In this document: positions 22,586 to 43,648 of the stretch, in pieces
How positions within the stretch are numbered: position 1 is the first letter of the stretch
Layout: every line of letters begins with the position of its first letter
Source of the DNA: Tillus elongatus
Taxonomy: Eukaryota > Arthropoda > Insecta > Coleoptera > Cleridae
Assembly: GCA_964006375.1 (NCBI GenBank)
Contig: OZ023268.1
Location: forward strand, 87,295,358 to 87,359,357
DNA length: 64,000 bases
Direction: 5' to 3'
Made by a program: the position numbers and the translations under genes
Notes under the pieces: generated by a model
The model's database searches: none
The model's input: only the letters and a program-made list of their open reading frames with translations
Told to the model about the DNA's origin: nothing

Positions 22586-24085
22586 TGACAGTGCTGGTTT
22601 CCATGGTAATGGCGATTCATATACGAGTGTAGTTTTAAAGCTGGTAATGAATTTCCTGCATTATCATCAAAAAAATTAAATTACTTGAAAACTATAAAAT
22701 ATAGGTATAGTGAATATTAATACAGATCGATTCAGAATTTAGTGTTCCTTTATTTAATGAAAAAAAAGTTGTGGCATTTCATTTGGAAAAAAAATTGAGT
22801 TAAGAGTATTTGAAGTTTCCTAAATGTATCTTAAAATTTTGCAGCTTAAATTACTTTGTGTGAACTTCTGACACCAAAAGAAAGATCCAACCATCCTCTA
22901 TATAACGCACTAATTTTATTTGAAAATATTGAAAAATGACAAAGTTATCGATCTTTTAAAGGCATATGGCAACTTGAACATTTACAAAAAAGTCTAGATA
23001 TTTCGAAAACGTCCAAAGTTAATGAGATTCCTTTAAAAAAGACTCTACAAACCTGAACTCAATAAAAAACATAGGTCTCAATTCAGAATAACAAAGATGA
23101 TGCCCACTTACGGTGTATCCGGAAGCGCTGCCACCTTGATAATACCTTCATTGAAGAGGAATTAATTGATAACCCCCGTATACAAATTTTCAAATCAGTG
23201 ACATTTTCAGAACTTAAAAAATTCGAATGTGCGAATTGTTAAAGAAAATTTGCTAAAGTTGCAAAGATACGGTAGGCACTACGACAAAAAGGAAGATAAT
23301 TTTTGCTAGAATAGGTGAGAGAAGCCAGGCATGCTGGTTAAAAATCAGATGAGGAAGGCAACAGTTATGGACACAGTCTGAGACATAATAACTTTTCGGC
23401 AAGTTTATTTGAAGGACCTGTTTCTTTATTTGAAGTTCCAGTCTCTTTGTTAGTTATTATGTCGCGCATTGCTCTTTCCGTATTTTATAAATTCGTACCT
23501 CTCATTGACAAGAATAGCAACGCTGGCTAAGTATAATTAAAAATCCTTAAGTTTTTCTGTATTCTCAAACTTCAAAGAATATTTCTGACATTTTATGCTC
23601 CTTTTGAGTATTTCTTAGACCTTGCTTACTTGAAATTGCCTCCTTGGTGTAGATTTCGCCATCGTAGGAACTTTCTGTTTGAAAATTCATACTCTGTTTG
23701 CTGCAACAGGATTGTGAAACGTTTGTTTGAACGAAACTTTCAATTAACTTTATGTTTAATATTTTATGTGTTTTAACCAACTCTTTTGTTATTTCGCTGA
23801 TAACGGGTCTAAGATATGGCACTTTTAAATGGGGCATGAATTGGTTATTTGATATTGAACGGTTGTTCTAAGAAATATGCTACATTGTTTGTCATATTGT
23901 TAGATAGTGTGAATCCAAATAATCACGATGCCACTTTTGACATTTTAGAATATCGCCTATAATATCAAAATCCGAATACCCAGTAAGAGTCGACGATAGG
24001 CAATTATATTTTCTATACTACTGTTTTTTTTGTGTCTAATAAGAAATAGTAGCAATATGGACAATAAATTTTAACAGTTGTACAC
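22586..24085. other. Intergenic DNA, nothing recognised
   Basis: The longest open frame (23565-23837, minus, 90 aa) matches nothing known to me. No repeat termini seen. Confidence 0.5.
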
Positions 24086-25038
<953 letters not shown>

Positions 25039-25216
25039 ATTATCTTTTATTTAATATTATTGGCTGCGGCATCTCAGGCCATTAGCACATTCTTTCCCAT
25101 CATTTAATATTTTTTACAAATTTTCCAGACAAAGTCAACTTGGCTCGCCCGGGAATCGAACCCGGGACCTCTCGCTTTGCAGGCTGGCACCTAGCCACCT
25201 GCGCCACGAGGGCGTC
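25039..25216 (-). mobile_element. tRNA-derived SINE (family 2)
   Basis: The minus strand has a tRNA-like head with A box TGGCGCAGGTGG and B box GGTTCGATTCCC inside a perfect T-arm (CCGGG/CCCGG). The acceptor stem does not pair well, so it is not a functional tRNA gene. A short body follows, ending in an AT-rich tail. GTGTCAAAAATT (25027-25038) and GTGTCCAAAATT (25217-25228) form an 11/12 target duplication. Confidence 0.82.
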
Positions 25217-25447
25217 GTGTCCAAAATTCAAACATATTTATTACAGAAAACATCTATATTTTTGAACTCAAATCTTAAACTAAATCCTAGGTTTTCAATT
25301 TGAAAATTCACGTTTTTAGTGAATTTTCTTAAAAAAAAATTCACTAATGAGGAGATCTCGACTTTTGAATTTTGAAAAAATTTCTTCAAATGAGCGCTAA
25401 TTAGGACCCCCGGAACACATATCCGGGGTCAGTTTCAATTTTTATAT

Positions 25448-25625
<178 letters not shown>

Positions 25626-26445
25626 ACCGATAACTCAAAAAATTATGGGCCGATTTTGATTAAATTTTGTGAGTACCTTCCTTTTACAAATGGCTTGGAT
25701 AAGTTCGTTATCCAGGAAAATTGGCCCAGGTTTTCCCGGAAAATTTTGAGTTTTCTTTCGAAAAAAATTGTTAAAAATTTATATCTCCAAAATTAACAAA
25801 GTAAGGGCAACCAAATTTGGTGCGCGGGTTATATCATTATAAGTAAGCTACCTACCAAAATTTAGCTCTGTAGATCAAAAGACAAAAAAGTTATAGGCAT
25901 TTAAATAAAAATTTATTGGGATTTTCCTCAAAATGTCAAAGTTGCGATTTAAAACGTCAAAAATTGGCAACATTTAGGCAAAGAACTTGAATCTAATACG
26001 GGCTCTGGAAAGAAAATGTCTCAAGAAGAATGTTTTACAAACCCTGAAATCTTAGTTTAACCGTCATTGTCCTTGATTTTACTAAAATATTTCCAGAAAA
26101 TTCATTTAAAATAGACCCTTTCTCTGATGCTTGGCAGTAGCCTTAGCTATAGAGTTTATTGTTTAATGGTATATAATTTTTGTCGAATTTTCTTAAAAAA
26201 TCAATAAAGCTCAATATATCCGTTATTATATAAGATATGAAATTTTTTTATATATTACTTATAGGGTGTCTTGAGCTACATCTTAAAAAAATATTTCTAC
26301 AATCATAGGGTGGCCCATAAGTCGTTGGTGATACAAATTTTGTTATTTTTTTAATCAAACACGCCTTATGTTATTGCATTTTTGCATTTACCATCGAAAT
26401 ATAATGCATGTTTGTAAGAAAAGAAATTCTGGATGCAGCAAGTGC

Positions 26446-26497
26446 GTTATGGTAGCGAATTTTGATCAAATATTTGATCAAAATTCGCTACCATAAC
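26446..26497. repeat. Perfect 52-bp palindrome
   Basis: Centred between 26471 and 26472; arms read GTTATGGTAGCGAATTTTGA... and its exact complement, i.e. two D-module inner ends joined head to head. Confidence 0.95.
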
Positions 26498-26995
26498 CAT
26501 ATGCTTCATATTTGAATAGCCAAATTTGCTATTAATCTATAAGGTTGACCAAGAAACGAGTTTTTGCGAGTTACTTTTGGAAATTTTTGTACATTTTCAC
26601 ACAATAAAGTTATTGTTATTAAACATGGCACATTGTTTTTACTATAAGGTTATACTGGTAACCAAAATTGATGCCTGCTTTTTTAAATTAAAAAAAACAG
26701 ACATATTTGCAATAAAAACATATTTAAGAAAATTCACTACCATAACGCACTTGCTGCGTCCCGAGTTTTTAAATACTTATTTATCTATAACTAGGCAACT
26801 ACTATACAATCTATAGTTGCGATACCCCAATTTGCTTATTTTTACTTAAACTTTGCCTTTTTAATAATCGCTTTAAAAAATAATAGTCATACACTATTTG
26901 TTATGATACCTTGCTGACATCTATGGGCTTACTGCCATTACTCTCTATTCCTTTGGACAATTTGTTTTTCTTTTTATTGGTGTAGTCTTGAAATT

Positions 26996-28140
<1,145 letters not shown>

Positions 28141-28265
28141 GCTTTTTTGCATATACACACACATCAGATTTTTCTTGCCAAACATAATGATTGCTTTACT
28201 ATACTATGCTTCTTGACTATTATATGACCCCCATTTCGAGCATCCCCAAGCTAGATTAACGTGTC

Positions 28266-29928
<1,663 letters not shown>

Positions 29929-30361
29929 TTTTTAATCAAATCAATTGAACAGCTACCTTGATTTGATCAGTGACTTTTTATTAAAGTTTCTAGTTTTTAC
30001 TGGCTTTCCCAATCATCTCAAGCTTTATTACATGAAAAATCGCCAGAGTATTAATCAATATCTGATTTACAATGCATACGACTGACCACTTTGCTATTTT
30101 TAAATGCATTTCATGTCAAAATATGGAAGATTTCTTGTTTTTGACATTCGTGTCATATTTTACTTATATTCTAGTTAACAATTTATGCTAATTAACAAAA
30201 TTGACTATATACTATAATATCTAATCTTTTTAGTCCATTTCTTATCACTCGGTTATCAGTTTAAAGTCTTATTTGTTAATTTTACTTTGTTGTTGGAACT
30301 TTGGCTTGTTGCCCTAGCGTCTTTATATATCATCTCAAAACTATGCACGAAGTCTTTTGGC
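29929..30361. other. Intergenic DNA, nothing recognised
   Basis: No gene or repeat end seen. Confidence 0.5.
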
Positions 30362-30498
30362 TTTTAGTGAATTTTCTTAGAAAAAATTCACTAATGAGGA
30401 GATCTCGACTTTTGAATTTTGAAAAAATTTCTTCAAATGAGCGCGTTCTAGGATCCCTAGAACCCATATCCGGGGTCAGTTTTAATTTTTATATGTTT

Positions 30499-30610
<112 letters not shown>

Positions 30611-30630
30611 CACACCGATAACTCAAAAAA

Positions 30631-30966
30631 TAATGGGCCGATTTTGATAAAATTTGGCATGTACCTTTCTTTTGTAAATGGCTTGGATAAGTTCGTTAGC
30701 CAGAAAAATCGGACAAGGTTTTCCGAGAAAATTTTGAGTTTTAATTCGAAAAAAATTCCTATCTCAAAAAGTAATAAGCCGATTTTAATAAAATTTGGCA
30801 TGTACCTTTCTTTTGTAAATGGCTTTGACAAGTTTGTTAGTCAGGAAAATCGGACGAGGTTTTCCGGGAAAATTTTGAGTTTTCATTCGAAGAAAATTTT
30901 TATCTCAAAGAATAATAGGCCGATTTTGATAAAATTTGGCATGTACCTTCCCTTTGTAAATGACTC
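30631..30966 (+). repeat. 141-bp tandem repeat of the body start
   Basis: TAATGGGCCG, TAATAAGCCG and TAATAGGCCG start at 30631, 30772 and 30913, exactly 141 bp (47 codons) apart, so an open frame (30605-30988) passes through all units; the third is cut short. Confidence 0.9.
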
Positions 30967-31669
<703 letters not shown>

Positions 31670-33076
31670 CGAAAACTCGAATAATAATGGGCCGATTTTT
31701 ATAAAATTTGGCGAGTACCTTCCTTTTGCAAGTGCCTTAGACAAGTTCGTTAGCCAGAAAAATAGGCGTCGGTTTTCTCGGAACATTTTGAGTTTTCTTT
31801 CGGAAAAAAAAATATATCCAAGGAAATAAGGCCAAACAAATTTGGTACGCATGTTTGTATTATAAAGAGATATCACGTACCAAAATTTAGGTCTGTAAGT
31901 TTGAAGACAAAAAGTTATGGGCAGTTAAAGGAAAAAACTTTAGAGTTTTCCTCAAAATGTCAAAGTCGCGACTTAAAAAGTCAAAATTCGCAACGAACCT
32001 GAAACAAATACGGGCTATGAAAAGAAAATGCAACAAGAGGAGTGTTCTGCAAACCCTTAAGTTTCAGCCTCAACCGTCATTGTCCTTCATCTTACTAAAA
32101 TGTTTCCAGAAAATTCATTTCACATAGACTTTTTCCCTGATGCTTTGGCGGTAGTTTTAGTTAAGTTTATGGTTTAAAGGTCTATAATTTTTAGATAATT
32201 TTCGTAGAAAAAATTTTTTAATGAGGACACCGCGACTTTTGAATTTTAAAAAGATTTCTTCAAATGAGCGCAAACCAGGCCCCATAGAATCCATATTCGC
32301 GTTTAGTTTTAGTTTTTATCCGTTTACATATATACAGGTGACGCATTTCTACGGCAAAGCTCAATATAACTGTTAATATACAAGATATGAGAAAAAGTTG
32401 TATGCGTTAGTTATAGGGTACCTTGAGCTGCATCTTATAAAATTGTTTTGACAATTACAGGCTAGCCCATAAGTCGTTGTTGATACCTAAAATTTGTATT
32501 TTCGAACAAATATTTTTAATAGTATTATATATAGTAATATTTATTGAGATATATTATACATTGTAACATTTGACAAATAAGTTAATAATTTGTGCTTGTC
32601 CAAGTCACAATTTTGATAGGTTTATCCAAATAGAGTAATCAAAACTCGTAAAGACATTGACTACTAAAATTTTGACATACCAAATAGTTCATTTTGCTTC
32701 CTTAATAAATCTGTTCATCGTCGACCCCATTCTGTGCATTTACTTCCCAACGCTCAAAAACCATTTACTAACACTTTCTGCATTAAATCATTATACAAAA
32801 ATATATTGTAAAAAAATTCATTAAGTCGTCTAATATGTGTTCTCTTATTGAGCACAGTGCTTTAACACAGGGTATAACGAACTTATATTTTTTATTGAAT
32901 GATTCAAATTTCAATAACTCAGTTTGCTATTAACCTAAGGTTTGTTGGCTAGGAAACCAGTTTTCTCGGAAACATTTTAAGTTTATTTTCGGAAAATGTT
33001 TGTACATTTTCAAATAATAAGTTATTCTGATAAAATATGGTACATTGTTCCTACTATAGTAGAAAACAATGTAGCC

Positions 33077-33092
33077 TATATATATATATATA

Positions 33093-33178
<86 letters not shown>
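33077..33178. repeat. (TA)n tract inside a D module
   Basis: About 100 bp with a C interruption near 33094; it occupies an unusual site, within D rather than between H and body. Confidence 0.93.
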
Positions 33179-33179
<1 letters not shown>

Positions 33180-33290
33180 TATACAGGTAACTAGATTGAT
33201 TCTTGCTTGCATTAGAGAGATATACTTGTAATTAAAAACATTTTTATGAAACTTCACTTCCATAACGCACTTGCTGCGTCCAGACTTTTT

Positions 33291-33740
33291 AATATTGCCT
33301 ACGAATTTTTCTCGTGGCACTATCGGTATCATTTTTTAGTTGAACATAACATCTAATGACATCTGTTTGCGTGATCTTTTTTGCTCGCTCAGCATATCTA
33401 GGACCTTCTTGAGGGTAACCATTGAAGACGACTAGAGTACTGTCCTTGTACTTGTATTTAACAAATGAAACATAACTGTCACAGATTGATGAAAATGATC
33501 GACCGCTGGTCCACACGACTGTGTGAAGCAAGTATCCTCCGTCTATGACGTACACACACCCTTGGAGATTTACTTGTTCAGTTGGTGTGAATACTTTGTA
33601 TAAAGCAGACTTGGCCCCTTTTCTCATACCATAGTCGTCAAAAAGACGCAACCGATAAGAGCACAGTTCATATTTTGAGAAGTCTCAAAGTTCTTTATCA
33701 GATTGTTTAGCAATTGTGACGCTTTGAAAAATAGTCGTAG
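33291..33740 (-). pseudogene. Fragment of a probable cellular gene (VIDGGYLLH protein)
   Basis: An open frame of about 130 codons runs from an upstream TGA at 33685-33687 to TAA at 33289-33291. It includes KYELCSY, LFDDYGMRKGAKSALYKVFT, VYVIDGGYLLHTVVW, STLVVFNGYPQEGPRYAERA. Predicted arthropod and cephalopod proteins of unknown function carry the same VIDGG-LLH-VVW and VVFDGYP motifs (from memory). The spaced acidic residues suggest a PIN/FEN1-like nuclease N-terminus (weak inference). There is no ATG, the 5' part is missing, and the stop arises at the junction with the neighbouring repeat. Exactly flanked by H-D copies. Confidence 0.72.
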
Positions 33741-33741
33741 A

Positions 33742-34051
33742 AATATTTGATCAAAATTCGCTACCATAACCATATGCTTCATATTTGAATAGCCAAATTT
33801 GCTATTAATCTATAAGGTTGACCAAGAAACGAGTTTTTGCGGGAACACTTTAAGTTTACTTTTGGAAATTTTTGTACATTTTCACACAATAAAGTTATTG
33901 TTATTAAACATGGCACATTGTTTTTACTATAAGGTTATACTGGTAACCAAAATTTCTGCCTGCTTTCTTAAATAAAAAGAAAACAGACATATTTGCAATA
34001 AAAACATATTTAAGAAAATTCACTACCATAACGCACTTGCTGCGTCCCGAG
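33742..34051 (+). mobile_element. Solo D module of the H-D family
   Basis: Starts TTTGATCAAAATTCGCTACC, lacks the first inverted terminus, and ends CTTGCTGCGTCCCGAG. It is the mirror image of the module at 34132-34435 across a TA tract. Confidence 0.85.
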
Positions 34052-34053
34052 TT

Positions 34054-34054
<1 letters not shown>

Positions 34055-34131
<77 letters not shown>
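34055..34131. repeat. (TA)n tract between two inverted D modules
   Basis: About 77 bp of TA at the centre of a ~300-bp-arm inverted repeat. Confidence 0.94.
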
Positions 34132-35484
<1,353 letters not shown>

Positions 35485-35608
35485 TGAAACTGACCCCGGA
35501 TATGGGTTCTAGGGGTCCTAGTTCGCACTCATTTGAAAGAATTTTTGCAAAGTCTCACCATCGATACCTCTCTATTAGTGAATTTTTTTAAATAAAAATT
35601 CACTAAAA
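35485..35608 (-). mobile_element. H-D family H-end fragment (variant subtype)
   Basis: ATTGAAACTGACCCCGGATA then the subtype signature TCTCACCATCGATACCTCTC and a hairpin ending AAAATTCACT; directly abuts the previous copy. Confidence 0.83.
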
Positions 35609-35729
35609 ATGATACGACCGCGGCAGTGAATGAACTGAGGAACTAAGAACGCCGATCCCCTGTGATTTAGTGAAGGAGGAGTTCGAGGTCACAAAACAAA
35701 CAAAGAAGGACTTTTTCTATGGTTTGCCA

Positions 35730-35900
35730 GGTAAACACGTTGAAAGGCAGGTAACTGCAGATGAAACAATGCCACAACCTCGGTTGATGTTAATTGAACT
35801 GTATGTACTAAAAAGTGACAGGGGAACCCTGGGGATCGAAAATAGTACCCTTGGGGTCCAGAGGCGCACGTTCTCATCACTGGACTACCGTGGCTCTAGG
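35730..35900 (-). mobile_element. SINE family 1 fragment (head and start of body)
   Basis: ACCTCGGTTGATGTTAATTG and a degraded tRNA-like head (GGGGATCGAAAATAGTACCC instead of the consensus B box), collinear with 16740-16840. Confidence 0.8.
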
Positions 35901-36533
35901 TGTAGTGTTAAATAGCAAATTAATTTGGCTTTAGAAAAGCCATCATAAAAGCCCACGTTACATTAAAAAATTTTGTGAGAATAGTTGCCCTTTAAATGGG
36001 GTTGGGATGAAACGAAACATTTTTGCTTAAAAAAATCTCCCCATTAGTGACTTTTTTCTAGGAAAATTCTCGAATAAAACTTTTTTCAATTGTTTTTGTA
36101 TATGCGATAATAAAAAAAATATTTTAATAAAATTTTGAACACGTTTTTCCTAAATAGGGGCTTTTTTATGTACCAACTTTTAAGTTTTTAGGATACTGGC
36201 AAACTGAGTTATGTATTCGCCTCCATAACCCACTCTCTGACTCCAGTCCTTTTTTCCTCTAACACATAAAGTTGATCTTTTTTCTCCTCGAGGAAATGAT
36301 GTTATAACAAAATTTGTGGTATAGTGGATTTGACGTTTTCATAAATACACAACACTGTGTGCTAAATCTGCCATAAAAACTTTTCATGGCGCGTACTGCT
36401 GGAAGAGCGGCGGTTATGCCAGCGTTATGGAAACCACTCCTATAGTCTGTAACTAGCACTGCAAAAATATAAAACGTGTCATGTAAATTTAAATCCTCAC
36501 CTTTATGATGCTCTGCTAAAATGTAAAAAAAGT
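35901..36533. other. Intergenic DNA with an H-end remnant
   Basis: A worn H-type end (CTCCCCATTAGTGACTTTTTT) lies at about 36042-36075. Nothing else recognised. Confidence 0.5.
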
Positions 36534-36586
36534 TCGGGACGCAGCAAGTGCGTTATGGTAGTGAATTTTCATAAAAATAATATATG
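36534..36586 (-). repeat. D-module terminus fragment
   Basis: CGGGACGCAGCAAGTGCG followed by TATGGTAGTGAATTTTCAT, then unrelated sequence. Confidence 0.85.
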
Positions 36587-36765
36587 ATATATTAGTGATT
36601 TGGCCTTATATTATATTGAAAGTTATAAAACATTATTGTATTGAATTAATAACAGTAAAAAATAAGGTAAAAAAGGGCAAGCAAAAACATGATCTCTAAC
36701 ACAAATACTTATAGAGCAATGTGAATCCAAATTAAAAAAAAGCAGTTGATGAACAGGAAAAAAGT

Positions 36766-38125
<1,360 letters not shown>

Positions 38126-38269
38126 ACCTGTGGTTCGTGCATTGAGGGTGATTGTCTGCATACAGGAGGGGAAGATGAACACCCAGAACGAAGAGGGTGT
38201 CTGTCCCCTCACCCAAAAACACGCGGGGGGGTGTTGTCCTTCCCCTTGTATATGCATACAACCACCTTC

Positions 38270-38530
38270 AAAGCATGGAGCAAAGCTGGGGCAAATATGG
38301 GTGTTGCGCGGGGCAGACACGGTTTAAAGGAAGTATTGCTGCAAAATGTGAAAAATCATTTTTTTTCAAAGTCCGACTAAGTGTTTTTTTCCACTCATAT
38401 TTCTTGCCAGCCTATTCATTATTGGTTCTTTAAGTTTCTTGGGGGTTATTTGCAACGAATTTGTCTTGTGGCTTATGCATCCAAGTAGGGTTCTAAGCAT
38501 GTTTCTAAAGACCCCCGTGCAGTAGACTGC
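38270..38530. repeat. GP repeat, diverged
   Basis: TGGGTGTTGCGCGGGGCAGA, TTTAAAGGAAGTATTGCTGC and TCTTGGGGGTTATTTGCAAC parallel the arms and centre of the GP repeat at 19026-19234. Confidence 0.6.
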
Positions 38531-39709
38531 AAATTTAGCGAAATTGCATTTCACTTCGTCGCTTATAATGCCTTTTTCAGATAATATAGAATACAGCAGT
38601 AAACTAAATAAGCTGACTTGTATTTTTCTGTTTAATTTTTTTATATTACACATATAAGCATAAGATAAGTATAATTAAGGGGGGCCCTTAATTATCATTG
38701 TATAAACACAAACTTGAAAAGTAGAAGTTATTTAGAGCGCGTTAACGGTCATAAACTTGATTTCATGATCATGTCACAGTAGTATTCCGATGATAAAAAA
38801 TACATTTAACTGCATGCACACCAAAATTTGTAAAATACGTTTATAAAACCTAATAAAAAACGACAGTTTTGTCATTTGTTAATAGGTTATGAGATGTGAT
38901 GAAACGTTAAACTTACTGTTGCGAATGCACTCACCGCATGTCGAATGCGCGTGAGAGTGCAAAAATCTGTAGCCGCATTATTATATCTCTCTTGTAATTG
39001 TATCATGTTTTAAACCTAAATATGAGGCTAAATTTCCAATATGATATTGACAATTGACAGTAAATGATATTACCACAGAATAACCAATGACAGCGAAGCT
39101 CCATCACGAACGCAGTCTAACAACCTTGTCAGATAGAGTAAATTAGGATTGGAGGGATAAATTAAAAATCATTAGAAATGGGTAATTCTAAATTTGCAGG
39201 TATTCAATGCAGATGGATATATGGATAATGGAATTTTTAACTAACTGATAAAATGTAATTTCATAAAATGTTTTTTTAGTATCAGAAGTTGTAAAAATTT
39301 GAGATGTTTATACATGGAATGGTTTAACTACATGAAATTTCTGCAGAAATGGCAACCCCGGTAAGAAACAGGTACATTTTGACATCTTGCAATCATCGTA
39401 ACTTCTAGTTTTTAGATTTTAATCTACGATTTATTTAAATAGCATAGCAGTACCGGTAACGTCATCTGTCTTTGTCCAACATTGTAGATATTGCATTACA
39501 TAATTCTAATGATGTCAAAGATTATTTTATGAATACTTTCGAATAACTTTATCTTTCTTTGATCAAAAGACTTAAAAGTTGGTGCACAACCACGCCTGTA
39601 TATGTTTTTCTAAGTTGTAAATTTTCGTTTCAATCACTTAAACAATTTAAAAGATGTTACGTTAATTTTTTTTTAATGTTTTGTTAAGAAAAAGCGGGCG
39701 TTAAAATCT
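38531..39709. other. Intergenic DNA, nothing recognised
   Basis: Contains a small imperfect hairpin (TGCACTC ... GAGTGCA, about 38926-38961). No gene. Confidence 0.5.
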
Positions 39710-39802
39710 GATGGACGAACTCATCCAAGCCATTTATAAAATAAAGGTAATTACCTAATTTGTTCGAAATCAGTGAAGTATTTTTTGAGTTTTCGGTTGG
39801 AT

Positions 39803-39893
<91 letters not shown>

Positions 39894-40014
39894 ACTGACC
39901 CTGGAAATGCGTTTCAGTGGCCCCAACTCGCGCTGAAATTTTCCGAAAATATTATCATCGATACCTCCCTATTACTGAATTTTCTTAATGAAAATTCACT
40001 AAAATACACATAAT
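39710..40014 (-). mobile_element. H-D family fragment: body edge, TA tract and H end
   Basis: GACGAACTCATCCAAGCC, (CA)n-(TA)n 39802-39890, TATCATCGATACCTCCC subtype signature, then a hairpin ending AAAATTCACT. Confidence 0.82.
39802..39890. repeat. (CA)n-(TA)n compound tract
   Basis: CA to about 39826, TA to 39890. Confidence 0.95.
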
Positions 40015-40095
40015 ATGTTTGATAATACTGAATTTTATGTTCTTGCTTACTTGAGTAACCAAAATCTGGGCAAATAAATCCTAACGATGCTCTGA

Positions 40096-40290
40096 ACAAT
40101 TTAATACGAGGCCGCAAAAGGAGGAAACTGGTTCCAGAAAAGGACAACATTTCGGGACGCAGTAAATGCGTTAGAGTAATGAATTTTCATACAACAATTT
40201 ATAACGAGACCGCAGAAGGACGAAGCTGGTCACAGGAAAGAGAAATATTTCGGGACGTACCATGTGCGTTATAGTAGTATTTTTTCATAA
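40096..40290 (-). repeat. ~98-bp tandem duplication ending in D-like termini
   Basis: Two units (about 40096-40192 and 40193-40290), each ending CGGGACG... and GTGAATTTTCAT-like sequence and beginning ACAATTTA with GACCGCA(G/A)AAGGA. Confidence 0.75.
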
Positions 40291-40339
40291 GAATTGTACA
40301 CTATTGGTACGGCACATACTAAAATTAATACTTTAAATT

Positions 40340-40472
40340 TAAACATATTTTGGAGATCGGTTTTAGAGGTCCTAATACACGCTCATTTGAAGAATTGTTT
40401 CGAAAGTGTTACCATCGATATCTCTCTAGCATAGAAAATATTCAAATCTTGAATTTTTCCTACGAAAATTCA
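40340..40472 (-). repeat. H-end fragment of the H-D family, diverged
   Basis: GGTCCTAATACACGCTCATTT ... ACCATCGATATCTCTCTAGC ... ACGAAAATTCAC, a worn copy of the H-proximal segment. Confidence 0.65.
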
Positions 40473-40807
40473 CGTGTGTACGCTCGTTGCACATTAGCAT
40501 CGTTGGGGCCATGCCGTCTTACGCGTGTTATTTATATTGTTTGGTTATCGTTGCATTATGATGCATGCCTGGTACGTATCAATCCACGCGCGGGGGCTAA
40601 ATTGTGTTTGTCAGGCTTTGGACTTTAACCCCTTAAGTTTTGTGAACCAAATTACTTAGAATTCACAACAGAGGTTTATTTATACCATTTCTAGCTACAT
40701 GTAGAGCGTCATTCCAGTTACTCTAATACTTTCAGAAATATAGCTTCCTTCAAATCAACTGAGTATTTTCTTTCCACACCGTCACAACGTGTGGAAGTGT
40801 CGCATCG
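40473..40807. other. Intergenic DNA, nothing recognised
   Basis: No gene or repeat recognised; it is somewhat less AT-rich than its surroundings. Confidence 0.5.
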
Positions 40808-41086
40808 GCGACAAAAATTTCAAACATTTTTTTTTGGTTAAACGTCGTAAAAAACACCAAAACATATAGGAAACATGATTTGGGAACAACATTTTTGTTG
40901 TCTGTCGATTTGTATGGCTGTCCGTTTGTAGCCACGATAACTTTAAAAGAAATTGAGATGTCGTCTTCAAATTTGGTATATATTTAGCACTTGACAAACG
41001 AACGGTTCGGATTGTTTTTTTTGTGGGTAAAATCGATTTAGGGACAGGGGACGAATAGGGGGTGATTTTGTGAAAAACGTCCTTTT

Positions 41087-41807
<721 letters not shown>

Positions 41808-43125
41808 TTTTTCCGTTAAAACTCCAGTAATACAACGTTTTAGGGTTTATTTATTAGGAATCTTTTAACTTCATCACACATCTGGGATTATGTTATGAAA
41901 TTAAATTAGGGGTTGAATATGTGATGGTGGAATATTGTTGATAAAAATTTCTAAATTTTTTTGTTTGCTAAAACGGCCTAAAAAGTCTGAAAATATATAG
42001 AAAACCTGATTCTGGAACGAACATTTTCTTCTATGTCGGTATGTGGGCATTTACGTCTGTCTGTTAATAGGCGCAAGAACTTTCGAACGAATTGAGATAC
42101 CATCTTCAAATTTGCTATCCAGTTAGCATCTGACAAAGAAACGCTTAGAATTGTTTTCGGGTAAGATCGCTCCATGGGGTTGGAGATAAGTAAGGGGTGA
42201 TTTTGTGAAAATTCACATTTTTTCAATAAAACTCGAGTAATATAACGTTTCAAAAGTTAATGAGTACAGGAATAAAAAAATTCCAAAAATTTTTTTCGCT
42301 CAAACCTCGTAAAATGTGTCAAAACCTATAGAAAACATGTTTTGGAAACGAAATTTTGCTTGGTCTGTCGGTTTGTCGGTCTGTATGTCTGTCTGTTTGT
42401 AGCCACGATAACTTTAAAACGAATTGAGATATCATCTTCAAATTTGGTATATAGTTAGCACCCAACAAACGAACAGTTCGAATTGTTTTTAGGTAAAATC
42501 GCTCTACGGGGTAGGGGATAAATGGAGGGTGATTTGGTAAAAAAGACGTTTTCTCGTTAATACTCGAATAATCTTACGTTTTAAGGCCTGTTTATTGAAA
42601 AACTTTCAATTTCATCAAACATCCGGTATTCTGTACTGCAATTAAATTAGAGATTGAATGTGTGTGGGTGTAATATCGGTGACAGAAATTTCAAATTTTT
42701 GTTTTGCTATAACGGCGTAAAAAGTCTCAAAACGAAGAAAACTTGATTCTGAAACAATTTTTTTTGTCTGTCGGTCTGTCTGCATGTCTGTCTGTTAGTA
42801 GGCGCAATAACTTTTGAACGAATTGAGATAACACGTTTAAATTTGGTATCCAGTTAGCATTCAAAAGAACGCTTTGAGTTGTTTTTAGGTAAGATCGCTT
42901 CAGGGGCTGGAGCATAAATAAGGGGTGATTTGGTGAAAATTGACATTTTTTTTGTTAAAACTCCAGTAATATACCATTTCAGAAGTGTATGTGTACAGGA
43001 ATACAAATATTTTCTTTGTGATCAAAGCATAGACCCTGAAATTATTTCATGAGAATGTCTTTCTGAGGAAAGTATATTAACACAGCTATGTGAAAGTTTG
43101 CAGCACTATTTTCATTATCGCTAGG

Positions 43126-43297
<172 letters not shown>

Positions 43298-43648
43298 CGT
43301 GCGTTTTGTTTCTTTAACGTTGGCCCATTTACGCGACTATGGCCAATCACTGACGCCAGGGAGCAGTTTCATCTTACTATCCTGGAAATTTTGCCGAACC
43401 GGTGCCTTTCTGTAAGAAAGGCAGGGATTATTAACGTGCCCAGCATCGCATGCACACGGGACCGACGGCTTTACGCCACCACCGAAGGGTGGAACGTGCA
43501 GACATTCAACTTAATACAATTCCACAACCTCGGTTGATGTTAATGTTACAGTTTTTACTGAAATACTGAAAGGAGAACCCTGGGATCGAACCCAGTATCC
43601 TTCGGTTCAGAGGCACACATTCTTACCACTGAACCACCGAGTCTCTAG
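43298..43648 (-). mobile_element. tRNA-derived SINE (family 1), full-length head
   Basis: The minus strand has GGTGGTTCAGTGGTAAGAAT (A-box region, tRNA-Gly-like) and GGTTCGATCCCAG (B box), then the shared body and a GTGCGTTTTG-side tail. No clean target duplication was found. The plus-strand open frame is not a gene. Confidence 0.88.

Noticed and set aside
23565..23837. 90-aa minus-strand frame
   Set aside because: No recognised domain, no splice or promoter context; left unannotated.
25142..25216. Possible functional tRNA gene
   Set aside because: The T-arm and promoter boxes are good but the acceptor stem pairs poorly, and a SINE body with target duplication is attached.
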